Assembly: GCF_900148515.1 (NCBI RefSeq)
Contig: NZ_FRXN01000006.1
Coordinates: 62,001-126,000, forward strand
Length of the DNA stretch: 64,000 nt
Source of the DNA: Algoriphagus zhangzhouensis
GTDB lineage: Bacteria > Bacteroidota > Bacteroidia > Cytophagales > Cyclobacteriaceae
Direction of reading: 5' to 3'
In this document: piece after piece, positions 7,041 through 15,576 of the stretch
How positions within the stretch are numbered: the first letter of the stretch is position 1
Layout: the number at the start of each line of letters is the position of its first letter
Notes under the pieces: generated by a model
Seen by the model: the letters and a program-made list of their open reading frames with translations, nothing else
The model's database searches: none
What the model was told of the DNA's origin: nothing
Made by a program: the position numbers and the translations under genes

Positions 7041-8528
7041 ATGTTTTTCGAATTAATTCGACTGCAATTTCTAAAAAGTATTCGATCTACCTCCTTTGCA
7101 AAAAGCTTAATTACGAATATTGTTTTAGGATTAGTCATCTTGCTCTTGCTTTCCTATGTGGTTTTAGCAGGAGTATTTCTCCCTAGAATCATTCAGGAAC
7201 TTACCGGCTCAGAGGATACCTTATCTGTTCTCAATAGCTACCTGATATACTTCTTCCTCTTTGAGTTTATGTATCGCTACTTTATCCAACAGCTTCCTGT
7301 GGTGGACTTGGAGAGTTTGCTGCATTTGCCAATTGGGAAAAGGAAAATCATGCATATGCTGCTCATCCGGTCCTTTTTCTCACCGATGAGTATTATTGCT
7401 TTGTTGCTTTTCCTTCCTTCTGGATTACAAGTAGTTCTTCCTGAATATGGAAGCCTAGGCTTATTAGGTTGGATTGGCTCGATCATTTTTACCAGCTGGA
7501 TTCTTCATTGGTTTATGCTGTGGTTTAAGCAAAAGTTTGAAGATTCTACAATAGGTTTGGTGATCGTTGTGGCAGTACTTGTTTTGGGATCAGGGGCCAG
7601 TTATATGGGCTGGTATAATTTGGGTGAAATCATGAAGCCTGTCTTTGATTTTGCCATGACTAGCTTGATTCCATTGATCGTCCTGGCTATTGGGTTGGTT
7701 GGGAGTTACTATCTCTGCTTTTCTTATTATTTGTCCAATGCCTATCTCGAAGATTTGTCTGAGGAGGAAAATGTCAGGTTCACCGATCAATCGATTGGAT
7801 TTTTCTCAAGGTTTGGAAATGCTGGAGAAATGGCCAATGTCGAGTGGAAGTTGATTATCAGACATAAAAAGAGCAGGACCTATATCATGCTCTCCATTTT
7901 CTTTTTGTTGTATGGTTTGATTTTCTATACGAACCCAGCGTACCAATCCGAAGATGGAATTTCTCCAATATTCATATTTGTAGGGGTGTTTATTACCGGA
8001 ATCTTTATGATACAGTATGGGCAATTATTCCTAAGCTGGAACTCTCAGAATTTTGACTACTATCTAATGAAAAAAGGAGGGGTTGAAGAGTTGGTGAAAG
8101 GGAAATATTTACTCTTTATTTTCATCTCCTGTTTGAGTTTCTTGGCTTCAGTACCCTACGTCTACTTTGGATGGGAGTTCTTGATAATTCATTTCGCCAC
8201 CTTCATTTTCAATATCGGAGTTTTGGTTCATGCGATTATTTACCTAGCCCTTTGGAAACCAAAACCAATGGATTTGAACAAAGGAGCGATGTTCAATTAC
8301 GAAGGCGTAGGAGCAGCACAATGGCTGATGATTTTGCCAATGATGGGTTTGCCTTATTTGGTTTATCTACCGTTCTCACTTTTGGTTAGCGACTATGCAG
8401 GTTTGATAGCCTTATTCGTGTGTGGGATTATTGGGATTTTGAGTTTTAAAGTCCTAAGCCGAATTAACATCAACCGAGTTTACAGTAACAAATACGAGAT
8501 TTCTTCCTCTTTTAGACAAGAATTATGA
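7041..8528 (+). CDS. DUF5687-type membrane protein, ABC transporter permease subunit
   Basis: A 495-residue polytopic membrane protein with about ten or more hydrophobic segments, for example residues 25-50, 60-80, 112-130 and several in the C-terminal half. The pattern fits DUF5687, a Bacteroidota permease family encoded beside an ATPase. Its stop codon overlaps the ATG of the ATPase gene by four bases (ATGA), so the two are translationally coupled and almost certainly form one exporter in the inner membrane. The substrate is unknown. DUF5687 is named from overall character and context, not from a diagnostic motif. Confidence 0.8.
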   Translation: MFFELIRLQFLKSIRSTSFAKSLITNIVLGLVILLLLSYVVLAGVFLPRIIQELTGSEDTLSVLNSYLIYFFLFEFMYRYFIQQLPVVDLESLLHLPIGKRKIMHMLLIRSFFSPMSIIALLLFLPSGLQVVLPEYGSLGLLGWIGSIIFTSWILHWFMLWFKQKFEDSTIGLVIVVAVLVLGSGASYMGWYNLGEIMKPVFDFAMTSLIPLIVLAIGLVGSYYLCFSYYLSNAYLEDLSEEENVRFTDQSIGFFSRFGNAGEMANVEWKLIIRHKKSRTYIMLSIFFLLYGLIFYTNPAYQSEDGISPIFIFVGVFITGIFMIQYGQLFLSWNSQNFDYYLMKKGGVEELVKGKYLLFIFISCLSFLASVPYVYFGWEFLIIHFATFIFNIGVLVHAIIYLALWKPKPMDLNKGAMFNYEGVGAAQWLMILPMMGLPYLVYLPFSLLVSDYAGLIALFVCGIIGILSFKVLSRININRVYSNKYEISSSFRQEL

Positions 8529-9220
8529 TCAAGATAAATAGCCTTAAAAAACAATATAAAGAAGCAGTTGTATTGGATGTGGAATCCTTAGATATTCCTG
8601 CAACGGAATGCTTTGGTTTAGTTGGAAACAATGGCGCTGGTAAAACCACACTTTTCAGAATGATTTTGGATTTGGTGAGGCCAACTGGTGGGTCCGTATC
8701 GATTGATGGCATGGAAGTGACCAAAGGTGAAGAATGGAAGAAAATAACAGGTGCTTATTTGGATGAGCATATGCTATTAGCGTATCTGACACCAGATGAA
8801 TATTTTCAGACTCTACGAAAAATATACGGGATGACTGAAGCAGATTTGGAGGCTCATTTATCCAAATTCACTGAGTTGTTTAATGACGAAGTCAGAGGAA
8901 AAAAGAAATACATCAGGGACCTTTCCAAGGGAAATCTGAAGAAGGTCGGTATTGCAGCGGCATTGATGGGTAAGCCGGAAGTTGTCCTGCTGGATGAGCC
9001 TTTCGAAAATCTGGATCCAAGTTCACAGATTCGATTGAAGAAATTGATCCTAAAGGAAAAAGAGGAGTCCAGAATCACCTTTTTGATTTCCTCTCATGAC
9101 CTAAACCATGTGACTGAGATTTGCGATAGAATTGTCTTATTGGAAAAAGGAAAAGTAATCCGAGATATGCATGACAAAGCAGCGATGATGACTGAGTTGG
9201 AGGCGTATTTTACGGGGTGA
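8525..9220 (+). CDS. ABC transporter ATP-binding protein
   Basis: A 231-residue nucleotide-binding domain. Walker A is GNNGAGKTT (34-42), the signature is LSKGN (133-137, a common variant of LSGGQ), Walker B is VVLLDEP (153-159) and the switch histidine is H191 in ISSHD. It is of the type that drives CcmA/NatA-like exporters. The four-base overlap with the DUF5687 permease identifies its partner. The gene ends directly before a hairpin terminator, so the pair is a self-contained two-gene operon. Confidence 0.93.
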   Translation: MIKINSLKKQYKEAVVLDVESLDIPATECFGLVGNNGAGKTTLFRMILDLVRPTGGSVSIDGMEVTKGEEWKKITGAYLDEHMLLAYLTPDEYFQTLRKIYGMTEADLEAHLSKFTELFNDEVRGKKKYIRDLSKGNLKKVGIAAALMGKPEVVLLDEPFENLDPSSQIRLKKLILKEKEESRITFLISSHDLNHVTEICDRIVLLEKGKVIRDMHDKAAMMTELEAYFTG

Positions 9221-9238
9221 AAAAATAAAATAAGTATT

Positions 9239-9268
9239 AAGCCTCTTCAATTTTTGAGAGGCTTTTTT
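9239..9268 (+). terminator. Intrinsic terminator of the ABC operon
   Basis: Stem gcctct (9241-9246) with agaggc (9257-9262), flanked by A and T, followed by six T. Confidence 0.85.
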
Positions 9269-9313
9269 GTTGGGGTATAAACGAAAAAAGGCTCACATTT
9301 CTGTGAGCCTTTG

Positions 9314-9395
9314 TACCCAGGGCCGGAGTCGAACCGGCACGCCCGAAGGCATTGGTGTTTGAGACCAACGCGTCTACCAATTCCGCCACCTGGGC
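9314..9395 (-). tRNA. tRNA-Leu (anticodon CAA)
   Basis: Read on the minus strand, the 82-base gene starts GCCCAGG, which pairs with CCTGGGT at the 3' end, followed by discriminator A. The anticodon loop CTCAAAC gives anticodon CAA, reading UUG. The T-arm GGTTCGACTCC and the long variable arm (TGCCTTCGGGCG) mark a class II leucine tRNA. The CCA end is not encoded in full. It lies downstream of a degenerate copy of its own 5' half. Confidence 0.95.
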
Positions 9396-9407
9396 AGGTG
9401 TATTTTA

Positions 9408-9468
9408 ACCGAGGTGTTTAAGACTTTCGTCTACCATTCCGATAGCTATCGGAACCGCCACCTGGGCA
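9408..9468 (-). pseudogene. Degenerate 5' part of a tRNA-Leu copy with a palindrome insertion
   Basis: On the minus strand this begins TGCCCAGGTGGCGG exactly as the intact tRNA-Leu does, then is broken by the palindrome at 9437-9454, resumes with TGGTAGACG, and has an anticodon-like loop CTTAAAC (would be TAA). The anticodon stem no longer pairs well and the variable and T arms are missing. It is therefore a remnant of a tandem tRNA-Leu array and not a working gene. Confidence 0.8.
9437..9454. repeat. Perfect 18-bp palindrome inserted in the tRNA remnant
   Basis: ttccgatagctatcggaa is its own reverse complement. Compared with the intact tRNA-Leu next door, it interrupts the D-arm region between TGGCGG and TGGTAGA (minus strand), so it is an insertion of about 14-16 bases. 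The core ccgatagctatcgg looks like a dispersed palindromic repeat. Confidence 0.75.
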
Positions 9469-9518
9469 TTTCAAGCAGGTTTTTTTGATTACCTGATCCG
9501 TTCCTTCCCGAACGGGAT

Positions 9519-9528
9519 GCAAATATGA
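9519..9528 (-). promoter_or_regulatory. Candidate promoter of the tRNA-Leu unit
   Basis: On the minus strand the sequence reads catatttgc, one mismatch from TAnnTTTG, placed about 55 bases before the degenerate tRNA copy. The rest of 9469-9558 holds no gene. Confidence 0.35.
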
Positions 9529-9558
9529 AAACATTTTTTTTATTGTCCAATACTCCGG

Positions 9559-9852
9559 CTAAACTTCCTCAATTTTTTTTGAAGAAAATGCTTGAGGCCT
9601 TTCCGAAAACAGGGTTTTGGTATAGCTCCAGACCGATTTAAAAAGCTCAGAATCACGATATTGATCCAGTGAATTTTCGGATTCCCAATAAGAGTAAGTC
9701 ATGAAAATATTTTTTTGATTTTCATCTTGCCAAAGCTCTAAATGATGACATCCAGGGAAATTTCTGATTTTTTCCTTATTCAAATCGAAGTTTTTCAAAA
9801 AGGCTTCAACCTTGTCTTCCTTAAAAGTCATACGAACGATTCGAATCAGCAT
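9559..9852 (-). CDS. Antibiotic biosynthesis monooxygenase (ABM)-domain protein
   Basis: A 97-residue single-domain dimeric alpha/beta-barrel protein. The pattern MLIRIVRMTFKEDKVEAFL, then FPGCHHLELWQDE, then MTYSYWESENSLDQYRDSELF is typical of ABM proteins, a fold used by small monooxygenases and also by proteins without known activity. It lies 3 bases downstream of the SAM hydrolase gene, so they are co-transcribed. No catalytic assignment is possible from the sequence; the stress or quinone-related roles of relatives are only analogies. Confidence 0.8.
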   Translation of the reverse strand: MLIRIVRMTFKEDKVEAFLKNFDLNKEKIRNFPGCHHLELWQDENQKNIFMTYSYWESENSLDQYRDSELFKSVWSYTKTLFSERPQAFSSKKIEEV

Positions 9853-9855
9853 CGC

Positions 9856-10626
9856 TTAAGGGTTGAAGTTGATGTAAACCACACTTTCGAATTTCAATCC
9901 AAGCAAATTGCCTCCATGTCCATGGTTGATTCCAATCTCAAGTAGGCCAAGGCTATTGAAATAAGCAAAGCAATCTCCGGGTTCTACTTGATCACAACCT
10001 GAGTTTAACCGATCAAGACTTTCTCTGCCAAATTCAATTGAAAATCTTCCTGGGTTCAATTGATCGAAAACTTCTTTGCGAATATTGGTGATTAGATTTC
10101 CATATCGATCCACCCTCATGACATGACCGATGATTTGCTCACGGGTTGCCTTCGGATTTCGTGGCATTAATTTTCTGAAATTTGTCAATGGACCTCCGAA
10201 ATCATGGATAGCGGCTCCTGAAGCTACTTTTGCAGCGATTGGTGCCAATATATCTTTTGCAGGAAAAGAAGTGTCCTTCAAATGGATGTCCGCAAACTGA
10301 ACCAGTATTCCTGGGTCTTGATCAGCCAAAAGGCTTAGAATCCCATTGTTTGGTCCGATGAAAACATGTTCCTCGAGTTTTACACCAATGTAGCCTTGAG
10401 TCATGTTTCCGGTCGTATTCATGGCGACCAAATGCACGGTTCCTTTAGGGAAATCCCTAAAAGTTGCCCTCAGAATAAAAGCAGCGTGAGCTAGATCGAA
10501 TGTCTCAATGTTATGAGAAATGTCGATGATGTTCAATTGCGGATTGATGGCCAACATTTTGGCTTTCACCGCAGGTACGTAGTAATCTTTATCCCCAAAA
10601 TCTGAGAGGAATGTCACCAATGCCAT
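9856..10626 (-). CDS. SAM hydrolase / SAM hydroxide adenosyltransferase (DUF62)
   Basis: A 256-residue protein of the DUF62 family, which hydrolyses S-adenosylmethionine to adenosine and methionine and is related to chlorinase/fluorinase. Conserved parts are LSDFGDKDYYVPAVK at the N terminus (D9 region), DISHNI, FIGPNNGILS and RVDRYGNLITNI, all hallmarks of the family. Length is normal. It is divergent from the phoH-like gene, whose -7 element lies in the short spacer. A chlorinase function is unlikely without a biosynthetic context. Confidence 0.9.
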   Translation of the reverse strand: MALVTFLSDFGDKDYYVPAVKAKMLAINPQLNIIDISHNIETFDLAHAAFILRATFRDFPKGTVHLVAMNTTGNMTQGYIGVKLEEHVFIGPNNGILSLLADQDPGILVQFADIHLKDTSFPAKDILAPIAAKVASGAAIHDFGGPLTNFRKLMPRNPKATREQIIGHVMRVDRYGNLITNIRKEVFDQLNPGRFSIEFGRESLDRLNSGCDQVEPGDCFAYFNSLGLLEIGINHGHGGNLLGLKFESVVYINFNP

Positions 10627-10650
10627 AGAAGCAAGTCAATTAAAATTATG

Positions 10651-10658
10651 TACTTTTG
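10651..10658 (+). promoter_or_regulatory. -7 promoter element of the phoH-like gene
   Basis: Exact TAnnTTTG (tacttttg). The predicted transcription start at about 10665 lies after the first possible TTG codon (10661), so translation must start further down; TTG at 10730 fits. Confidence 0.6.
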
Positions 10659-10729
10659 TTTTGAGGGCTTTGGACAAAAATATAAATTTTATCCTTACCC
10701 ATTCAAGCAGATTTAATCAAAGAAAAAGT

Positions 10730-11719
10730 TTGGTAGAAAAAGTAATCACACTGGAAAATGTGCCTTTGGCGGAGTTCCTTGGAACAGCTAATGAAAATAT
10801 ACGTCAATTGGCTCAGGCATTTCCACAATCAAAAATAATTTCCAGGGGAAATGAAATCCGGATTCAAGGTAGTGCGCCGGAAATCCTTCGAGTAAACAAT
10901 GTGCTCAATTTACTGTTGGAGCATATGGATCGATTTGGGCATCTTACACCTGAAAATGTTAAAGATTACCTGGATGTAGAGGGAGTTCCTTTTGAAGAAG
11001 CTAATCGGGATCAAGTAATCGTCTTTGGTAACAAAGGATTGGTCATCAAGCCAAAATCTCCGAACCAGAGGAAGTTGGTAGAGGCGGCCATGAAAAACGA
11101 TTTGGTTTTTGCGCTCGGACCTGCGGGTACAGGTAAAACCTATATCGCCGTTGCCTTGGCTGTTCGTGCTTTGAAAAATCGGGAAGTAAAGCGAATCATC
11201 ATCACGAGACCTGCTGTCGAGGCTGGAGAGAACCTAGGCTTTTTGCCAGGAGATTTGCAGGAAAAACTCGATCCATATTTGAGGCCGATTTATGATGCAC
11301 TTCAAGATATGGTTCCACCTGAAAAGTTGAAATATTATCAGGAGACTAGAGTGATTGAAATTGCTCCTTTGGCATATATGCGAGGTAGGACATTACATGA
11401 TGCTTTTGTTTTGCTAGATGAGGCTCAGAATACCACTTCCGAGCAGATAAAGATGTTTTTGACACGTATGGGACCAAATTCCAAAGTGATTATCACAGGA
11501 GATCAAACTCAAGTCGATTTGCCTGTGAGACAAAAATCTGGTCTCTCTGAGGCACTTCGAATTTTGAAAGATGTCAAAGGGATTGGAATTGTTAATTTGA
11601 GCGGGAAAGATGTAATCCGACATAAATTGGTGAAGGCTATTATAGAGGCTTACGAAAAGAACCAGGAGGAAAAAGATCAACAGAAGTATGAGTCTACTAG
11701 TAGAAAAGGCCCTAGGTAA
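10730..11719 (+). CDS. PhoH-like ATPase
   Basis: A 329-residue PhoH-family P-loop ATPase, thought to act in RNA metabolism. Walker A is GPAGTGKTY and Walker B is FVLLDEAQN; IIITRPAVEAGENLGFLPGD is a family hallmark. I choose TTG at 10730, giving MVEKVITLENV, because the upstream -7 element makes the earlier in-frame TTG (10661) non-transcribed or at the very end of the transcript, and because relatives begin at this strand. The 3' end overlaps the following GNAT gene by 32 bases. The N-terminal KH-like region precedes the ATPase domain. Confidence 0.9.
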   Translation: MVEKVITLENVPLAEFLGTANENIRQLAQAFPQSKIISRGNEIRIQGSAPEILRVNNVLNLLLEHMDRFGHLTPENVKDYLDVEGVPFEEANRDQVIVFGNKGLVIKPKSPNQRKLVEAAMKNDLVFALGPAGTGKTYIAVALAVRALKNREVKRIIITRPAVEAGENLGFLPGDLQEKLDPYLRPIYDALQDMVPPEKLKYYQETRVIEIAPLAYMRGRTLHDAFVLLDEAQNTTSEQIKMFLTRMGPNSKVIITGDQTQVDLPVRQKSGLSEALRILKDVKGIGIVNLSGKDVIRHKLVKAIIEAYEKNQEEKDQQKYESTSRKGPR

Positions 11720-12122
11720 AACTGCCAAAGAGATTGTTTTTAAAATCCGGTCTAAAGTATTTGTTGATGAACAAAATGTTCCTGCTGATAAAGAATATGA
11801 TCAGTTTGAAGACGAATCTTTTCATTTTCTGGCTTCTTCTAATGGAAAACCTGTTGGGGCTGCTCGATGGAGATTCACAACTGAAGGGATAAAACTGGAA
11901 AGGTTTGCTGTTCTTTCGGAAGCTAGGGGAAAAGGAGTGGGGCAGGCTTTATTAACCGCTGTTCTGAGAGATATCATGGTGCATCCAGAAGCACAGGGTA
12001 AAATGAAATATTTAAATGCTCAAATTCTGGCTGTACCTTTGTATGAAAAATTTGGTTTCCAAAAAGTAGGAGATCAATTTGATGAATGTAATATCCAGCA
12101 CTATCGAATGGAACTGGCCTAA
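11688..12122 (+). CDS. GNAT-family N-acetyltransferase
   Basis: A 144-residue acetyltransferase with the usual order: FKIRSKVFVDEQNVPADKEYD at the N terminus, a central GAARWRF, then the acetyl-CoA-binding RFAVLSEARGKGVGQALL with the R/Q-x-x-G-x-G motif (RGKGVG), and PLYEKFGFQKVG at the end. This is the ElaA/YjcF-like layout, where the substrate is usually a small molecule. The ATG lies inside the phoH-like gene in another frame (32-base overlap), which implies joint transcription. Confidence 0.88.
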   Translation: MSLLVEKALGKTAKEIVFKIRSKVFVDEQNVPADKEYDQFEDESFHFLASSNGKPVGAARWRFTTEGIKLERFAVLSEARGKGVGQALLTAVLRDIMVHPEAQGKMKYLNAQILAVPLYEKFGFQKVGDQFDECNIQHYRMELA

Positions 12123-12130
12123 GTTTTGAG

Positions 12131-12138
12131 TATTTTTG
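12131..12138 (+). promoter_or_regulatory. -7 promoter element
   Basis: Exact TAnnTTTG (tatttttg), 20 bases before the ATG of the outer-membrane-type gene at 12159. Confidence 0.55.
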
Positions 12139-12158
12139 ACCAACTAGAATTTTAAATT

Positions 12159-12743
12159 ATGAAAAAACTATTATTCACTCTTTTGTTTATCGGAGCAGCC
12201 ACATTTTCAAGCATGGCTCAGGAGGTGATTTCTAGCAGTAGCGGAAATTCCTATGTAGGAAGTTTCAGCAATGAGGTAAAACTCAATTTTCTAAATGCTA
12301 TTGCTTTAGGGTCTATTGAATTTGGATATGAGCGCTATCTATCCGATGATCATTCTTTGGATATCCAGTTATTGATCAATGATAGATTTGGGTTCAACAA
12401 TGAAAATAACGGGAAGAAATATAAGACTAACTCTGTTCAGGCTTCGATGAATTTTTATTTCGGAGATGGAAAAACTACAGCGGGACCAAAAGGTAGATTT
12501 TACATTTACCCTCTTGTGAAACTAAGATTTGGAGATTTCGAAGAGGAAATAGACGGAGCAGTGGAAACCACAAATATGAATGCATTCATGTTTGGAGCAG
12601 GGGGGGGATATAAGTGGGAGATTTCAGATCACTTTGCTTTTGGACCTTATGCAAGTGTTACTAGAGGGTTCAGCAATGAAGTGGCTGATAGATTCAGCAG
12701 AATTGAAGTGAATGGTGGTTTTAGCCTAGGATATAGGTTCTAA
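12159..12743 (+). CDS. Small outer-membrane beta-barrel-type protein
   Basis: A 194-residue exported protein. The signal peptide is residues 1-20 (MKKLLFTLLFIGAATFSSMA) with a cut before QEV. The mature chain has alternating strands such as VQASMNFYFGDG, FYIYPLVKLRFGD, FMFGAGGGYKWEISDHFAFGPYA and ends in GYRF, the aromatic C-terminal signature of outer-membrane barrels. It is probably an eight-stranded barrel. Function is unknown. It has its own -7 element and its own terminator, so it is a single-gene unit. Confidence 0.85.
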   Translation: MKKLLFTLLFIGAATFSSMAQEVISSSSGNSYVGSFSNEVKLNFLNAIALGSIEFGYERYLSDDHSLDIQLLINDRFGFNNENNGKKYKTNSVQASMNFYFGDGKTTAGPKGRFYIYPLVKLRFGDFEEEIDGAVETTNMNAFMFGAGGGYKWEISDHFAFGPYASVTRGFSNEVADRFSRIEVNGGFSLGYRF

Positions 12744-12764
12744 TAAATCTTTCTCAAATAATTT

Positions 12765-12793
12765 ATAGCCCCAATTTGGGGCTATTTTTTTTG
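12765..12793 (+). terminator. Intrinsic terminator
   Basis: Stem atagcccc with ggggctat around aattt, then eight T. It closes the outer-membrane protein gene. Confidence 0.88.
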
Positions 12794-12829
12794 TCTTAAT
12801 TTTTATAACTTAAAGTTTAATTGATTTTT

Positions 12830-14737
12830 ATGAGGTTTTCTGATTTTCCATTTTTAAGGTATCTCTTCTTTTTCTTGATGGGGATTTGGATAGAAAAAGT
12901 CATTTATATCCCACAGTATGCTGCACTTTTCCTTTTAGGAAGTATTTGGCTGATTTATTTATTCTGGGTTTTGAGGAAGAAAACTCTGGGTTTCGCCGCC
13001 TTTCTGGCCTATTTACAATTGTTGCTTTTTGGTGTGTTTTGTGGGGGGCTTCATTTCAATGGGAACGAGGAGATCATTCCGATTTCAAATTCTTTTATAG
13101 CCAAAGTCTCTCAGGATGATGTGCCGAAGCCAAATTCTAAGCAGAATATTTTGGATGTGTTTTTTGAATTGAAAAATTCCCAATGGGTACCTAGAAAAGA
13201 GAAAGTGATTGTCTATCATCAAGTTAAAGAAGGATTGAAAAGCGGGCAAATTGTTTGCGTGGACCATCTGCCAACAGAAGTAGAAAGTCCTCAAAATCCA
13301 TATGAATTTGATTATAAATCCTACCTTCAAAAAAGTGGGATAAACTTTACTCAATTCCTTAATGAAGAAGGAATTGTTTTGTTGAAGGCAGGGCAAGGAA
13401 GTAATGGTACCTGGTTTCAAAGATTTAGGATCAGCTTGATTAACCAGATCAGAAGACACGTTCCTGATCCCGAAGTACAGGATGTGGCAATAGCCCTTTT
13501 ACTTGGGCAAAAGGATTTTTTGGGAAGGGATACGAAAGCTGTTTTTAGGGACACCGGTGTAATGCATATTTTAGCGGTTTCCGGTCTTCATGTAGGGATT
13601 TTGGTGACCTTATTGTTTTTCCTTGCGAAGCCATTTTCACTAAAAGGAAAAGGTTTAAGAATCTATCTGCTCGGAGTGGTTTGTTGCATCTGGGGATACG
13701 CTGCATTGACAGGCTTTTCTCCATCGGTAGTAAGAGCGTCAGTCATGTTCTCTCTCATTACTTTTGGTCAAATGCGGGAGAGGAAACCTTCTGTTTTCAA
13801 TATTTTGGCCTTTTCTGCCATGCTGATGATCGTTATTGATCCTTCGGTTATCTGTGAAGTAGGGTTTCAACTTTCCTATTTGGCTGTCTCCGGCATTGTC
13901 CTTTTGTATCCTCTGATTTTGAGATGGTGGTTGCCTCCCAACAAGGGGTTGGACTATTTTTGGCAGATAGTCTCGGTTTCCATATCTGCTCAGTTGACTA
14001 CATTCCCACTGACCGTTTTTTATTTTCATTCATTCCCTCCCTGGTTCTTATTGGCCAATATTTTTGTGATCCCTTTGACATTTGTGATTATGCAAGTAGG
14101 GATTCCATTTCTGATTTTAGGATGGATTCCGGGAGTCGACTTTGTCCTAGGTTGGTTAGTCAATGGCTTAATAAAAATAGAGTTATGGCTTTTGTCAATT
14201 GTTCAGAATTTGCCATTTGGAAAAGCTGAAGATTTGTCAATTGAACCGGAAACAATGATTTTGGTTTGGGGAATTTTATTGATTTGGGCGGCTTGGGAAT
14301 ACTTTCCAAAAAAGAATTTGGTCTATTTGGGAGCTTTCATTTTATCGGGTTGGTTCATGCTTGGAGTTTATAGATCTATTAAAGGTGAAAAGCCTCAAGC
14401 TATAATCTACAAAAGCCAAAATGGTTATGCTGTAGATTTCTGGGATGGGACAAGATTGAAATCATGGAATCAAGGAATCAGACCGGGAGACATAGATTAT
14501 AAGATAAACCCCAATAGGATTAATAATAGCTGGGGAACTCAACCGGATACCTTGATTGCTTTGGCAAAAGAGTTTAATCAGTTGATCTTCCCAGAGATTG
14601 GTTGGATCCTGAACCAGGATTCTGTCCTTCAGGTGTCAACTGGAGGTCGAGTCCAGATTTTTGAAAATGGGAAGTGGGAGGATGCAGGTCCCAAAGATCT
14701 GACTGATTCAAATTCTGCATTAAAAATTCTTTTTTAG
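12830..14737 (+). CDS. ComEC/Rec2-family DNA-uptake channel protein
   Basis: A 635-residue polytopic inner-membrane protein. An N-terminal membrane part and DUF4131-like region include YEFDYKSYLQKSGI. The central Competence domain contains RDTGVMHILAVSGLHVGIL, the family hallmark, and GFSPSVVRASVMF. About ten membrane segments lie between residues 215 and 510. The C-terminal metallo-beta-lactamase domain of longer ComEC proteins is absent; only about 130 residues follow the last helix. ComEC passes single-stranded DNA into the cytoplasm in natural transformation. I prefer ATG at 12830 over the TTG three codons before. Confidence 0.9.
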   Translation: MRFSDFPFLRYLFFFLMGIWIEKVIYIPQYAALFLLGSIWLIYLFWVLRKKTLGFAAFLAYLQLLLFGVFCGGLHFNGNEEIIPISNSFIAKVSQDDVPKPNSKQNILDVFFELKNSQWVPRKEKVIVYHQVKEGLKSGQIVCVDHLPTEVESPQNPYEFDYKSYLQKSGINFTQFLNEEGIVLLKAGQGSNGTWFQRFRISLINQIRRHVPDPEVQDVAIALLLGQKDFLGRDTKAVFRDTGVMHILAVSGLHVGILVTLLFFLAKPFSLKGKGLRIYLLGVVCCIWGYAALTGFSPSVVRASVMFSLITFGQMRERKPSVFNILAFSAMLMIVIDPSVICEVGFQLSYLAVSGIVLLYPLILRWWLPPNKGLDYFWQIVSVSISAQLTTFPLTVFYFHSFPPWFLLANIFVIPLTFVIMQVGIPFLILGWIPGVDFVLGWLVNGLIKIELWLLSIVQNLPFGKAEDLSIEPETMILVWGILLIWAAWEYFPKKNLVYLGAFILSGWFMLGVYRSIKGEKPQAIIYKSQNGYAVDFWDGTRLKSWNQGIRPGDIDYKINPNRINNSWGTQPDTLIALAKEFNQLIFPEIGWILNQDSVLQVSTGGRVQIFENGKWEDAGPKDLTDSNSALKILF

Positions 14738-14799
14738 TCAGCTTTTTGGCAATCCCTGAATCTCCAATTAACTTAATTCTTGGAAGCAACCCCTAATCC

Positions 14800-15576
14800 A
14801 TGAGTCAGCTAGTAATTTCTGAAATTTCGAATCGAATTGGTACGATTACCCTCAACCGTCCGGAAAAAAGGAACGCCCTTGGACCTGATTTAGTTGAGGA
14901 GCTAACACTGGCATTTGAAGAAATGGAAAAGGATGACTCAGTAAAAATCATTTTGCTCAAAGCTTCGGGGAAAGCTTTTTGTGCTGGTGCAGATCTTGCT
15001 TATTTGAAGTCATTGCAGACCTTTTCTTATGAAGAAAACTTAGAGGATAGTAAAAGGCTTTTGAAGCTGTTTAATCTGATTTATAACTTCCCCAAAGTAG
15101 TCATCGCTCAGATTCAAGGCCATGCCTTGGCAGGTGGATGTGGTTTGGTGACGGTTTGTGACTTCGCCTTTTCGGTCCCTGAAGCACTTTTTGGCTATAC
15201 TGAGGTAAGAATTGGCTTTATTCCAGCCTTGGTTTCCGTATTCCTGCAGGAGCAAATTGGAGCTTCGACAACACAGGAATTATTGCTTTCTGGTGAAATG
15301 ATTACTGCTTCCAAAGCGGCTGAGTTGGGATTGATCACATCAGTGGTTCCTTCTGATTTCTTGGATAAATCTGTTGAAGACTTTGCATTGAAATTGGCTT
15401 CTCAAAATTCTGGGAACTCCATGACTGAAACGAAGCGTTTACTTCGAATGATTGGGAAAAAGGAGCGTGAGGAAAACTTGGTTTTAGCAGCTGAAGTGAA
15501 TGCAAAAGCCCGGTCTCACGAAGATTGTATTAAAGGGATATCCTCATTTTTAGAGAAGAAAAGCCCTAATTGGTAA
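14800..15576 (+). CDS. Enoyl-CoA hydratase/isomerase (crotonase family)
   Basis: A 258-residue crotonase. The oxyanion-hole segments are GKAFCAGADLAYL and HALAGGCGLVTVCDFAF; ITLNRPEKRNAL is the standard N-terminal motif. Crotonases of this length act on acyl-CoA esters in beta-oxidation or branched-chain amino-acid breakdown; a methylglutaconyl-CoA hydratase is one candidate. The stop codon is followed directly by the GTG of recQ with no spacer, so the two are co-translated although they are functionally unrelated. Confidence 0.9.
   Translation: MSQLVISEISNRIGTITLNRPEKRNALGPDLVEELTLAFEEMEKDDSVKIILLKASGKAFCAGADLAYLKSLQTFSYEENLEDSKRLLKLFNLIYNFPKVVIAQIQGHALAGGCGLVTVCDFAFSVPEALFGYTEVRIGFIPALVSVFLQEQIGASTTQELLLSGEMITASKAAELGLITSVVPSDFLDKSVEDFALKLASQNSGNSMTETKRLLRMIGKKEREENLVLAAEVNAKARSHEDCIKGISSFLEKKSPNW

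Noticed and set aside
9559..10626. Halogenase-type natural-product genes (DUF62 is related to chlorinase)
   Set aside because: The neighbours are a single ABM-domain gene, a tRNA and a PhoH-like gene; nothing else suggests halogenation, so plain SAM hydrolysis is the better reading.
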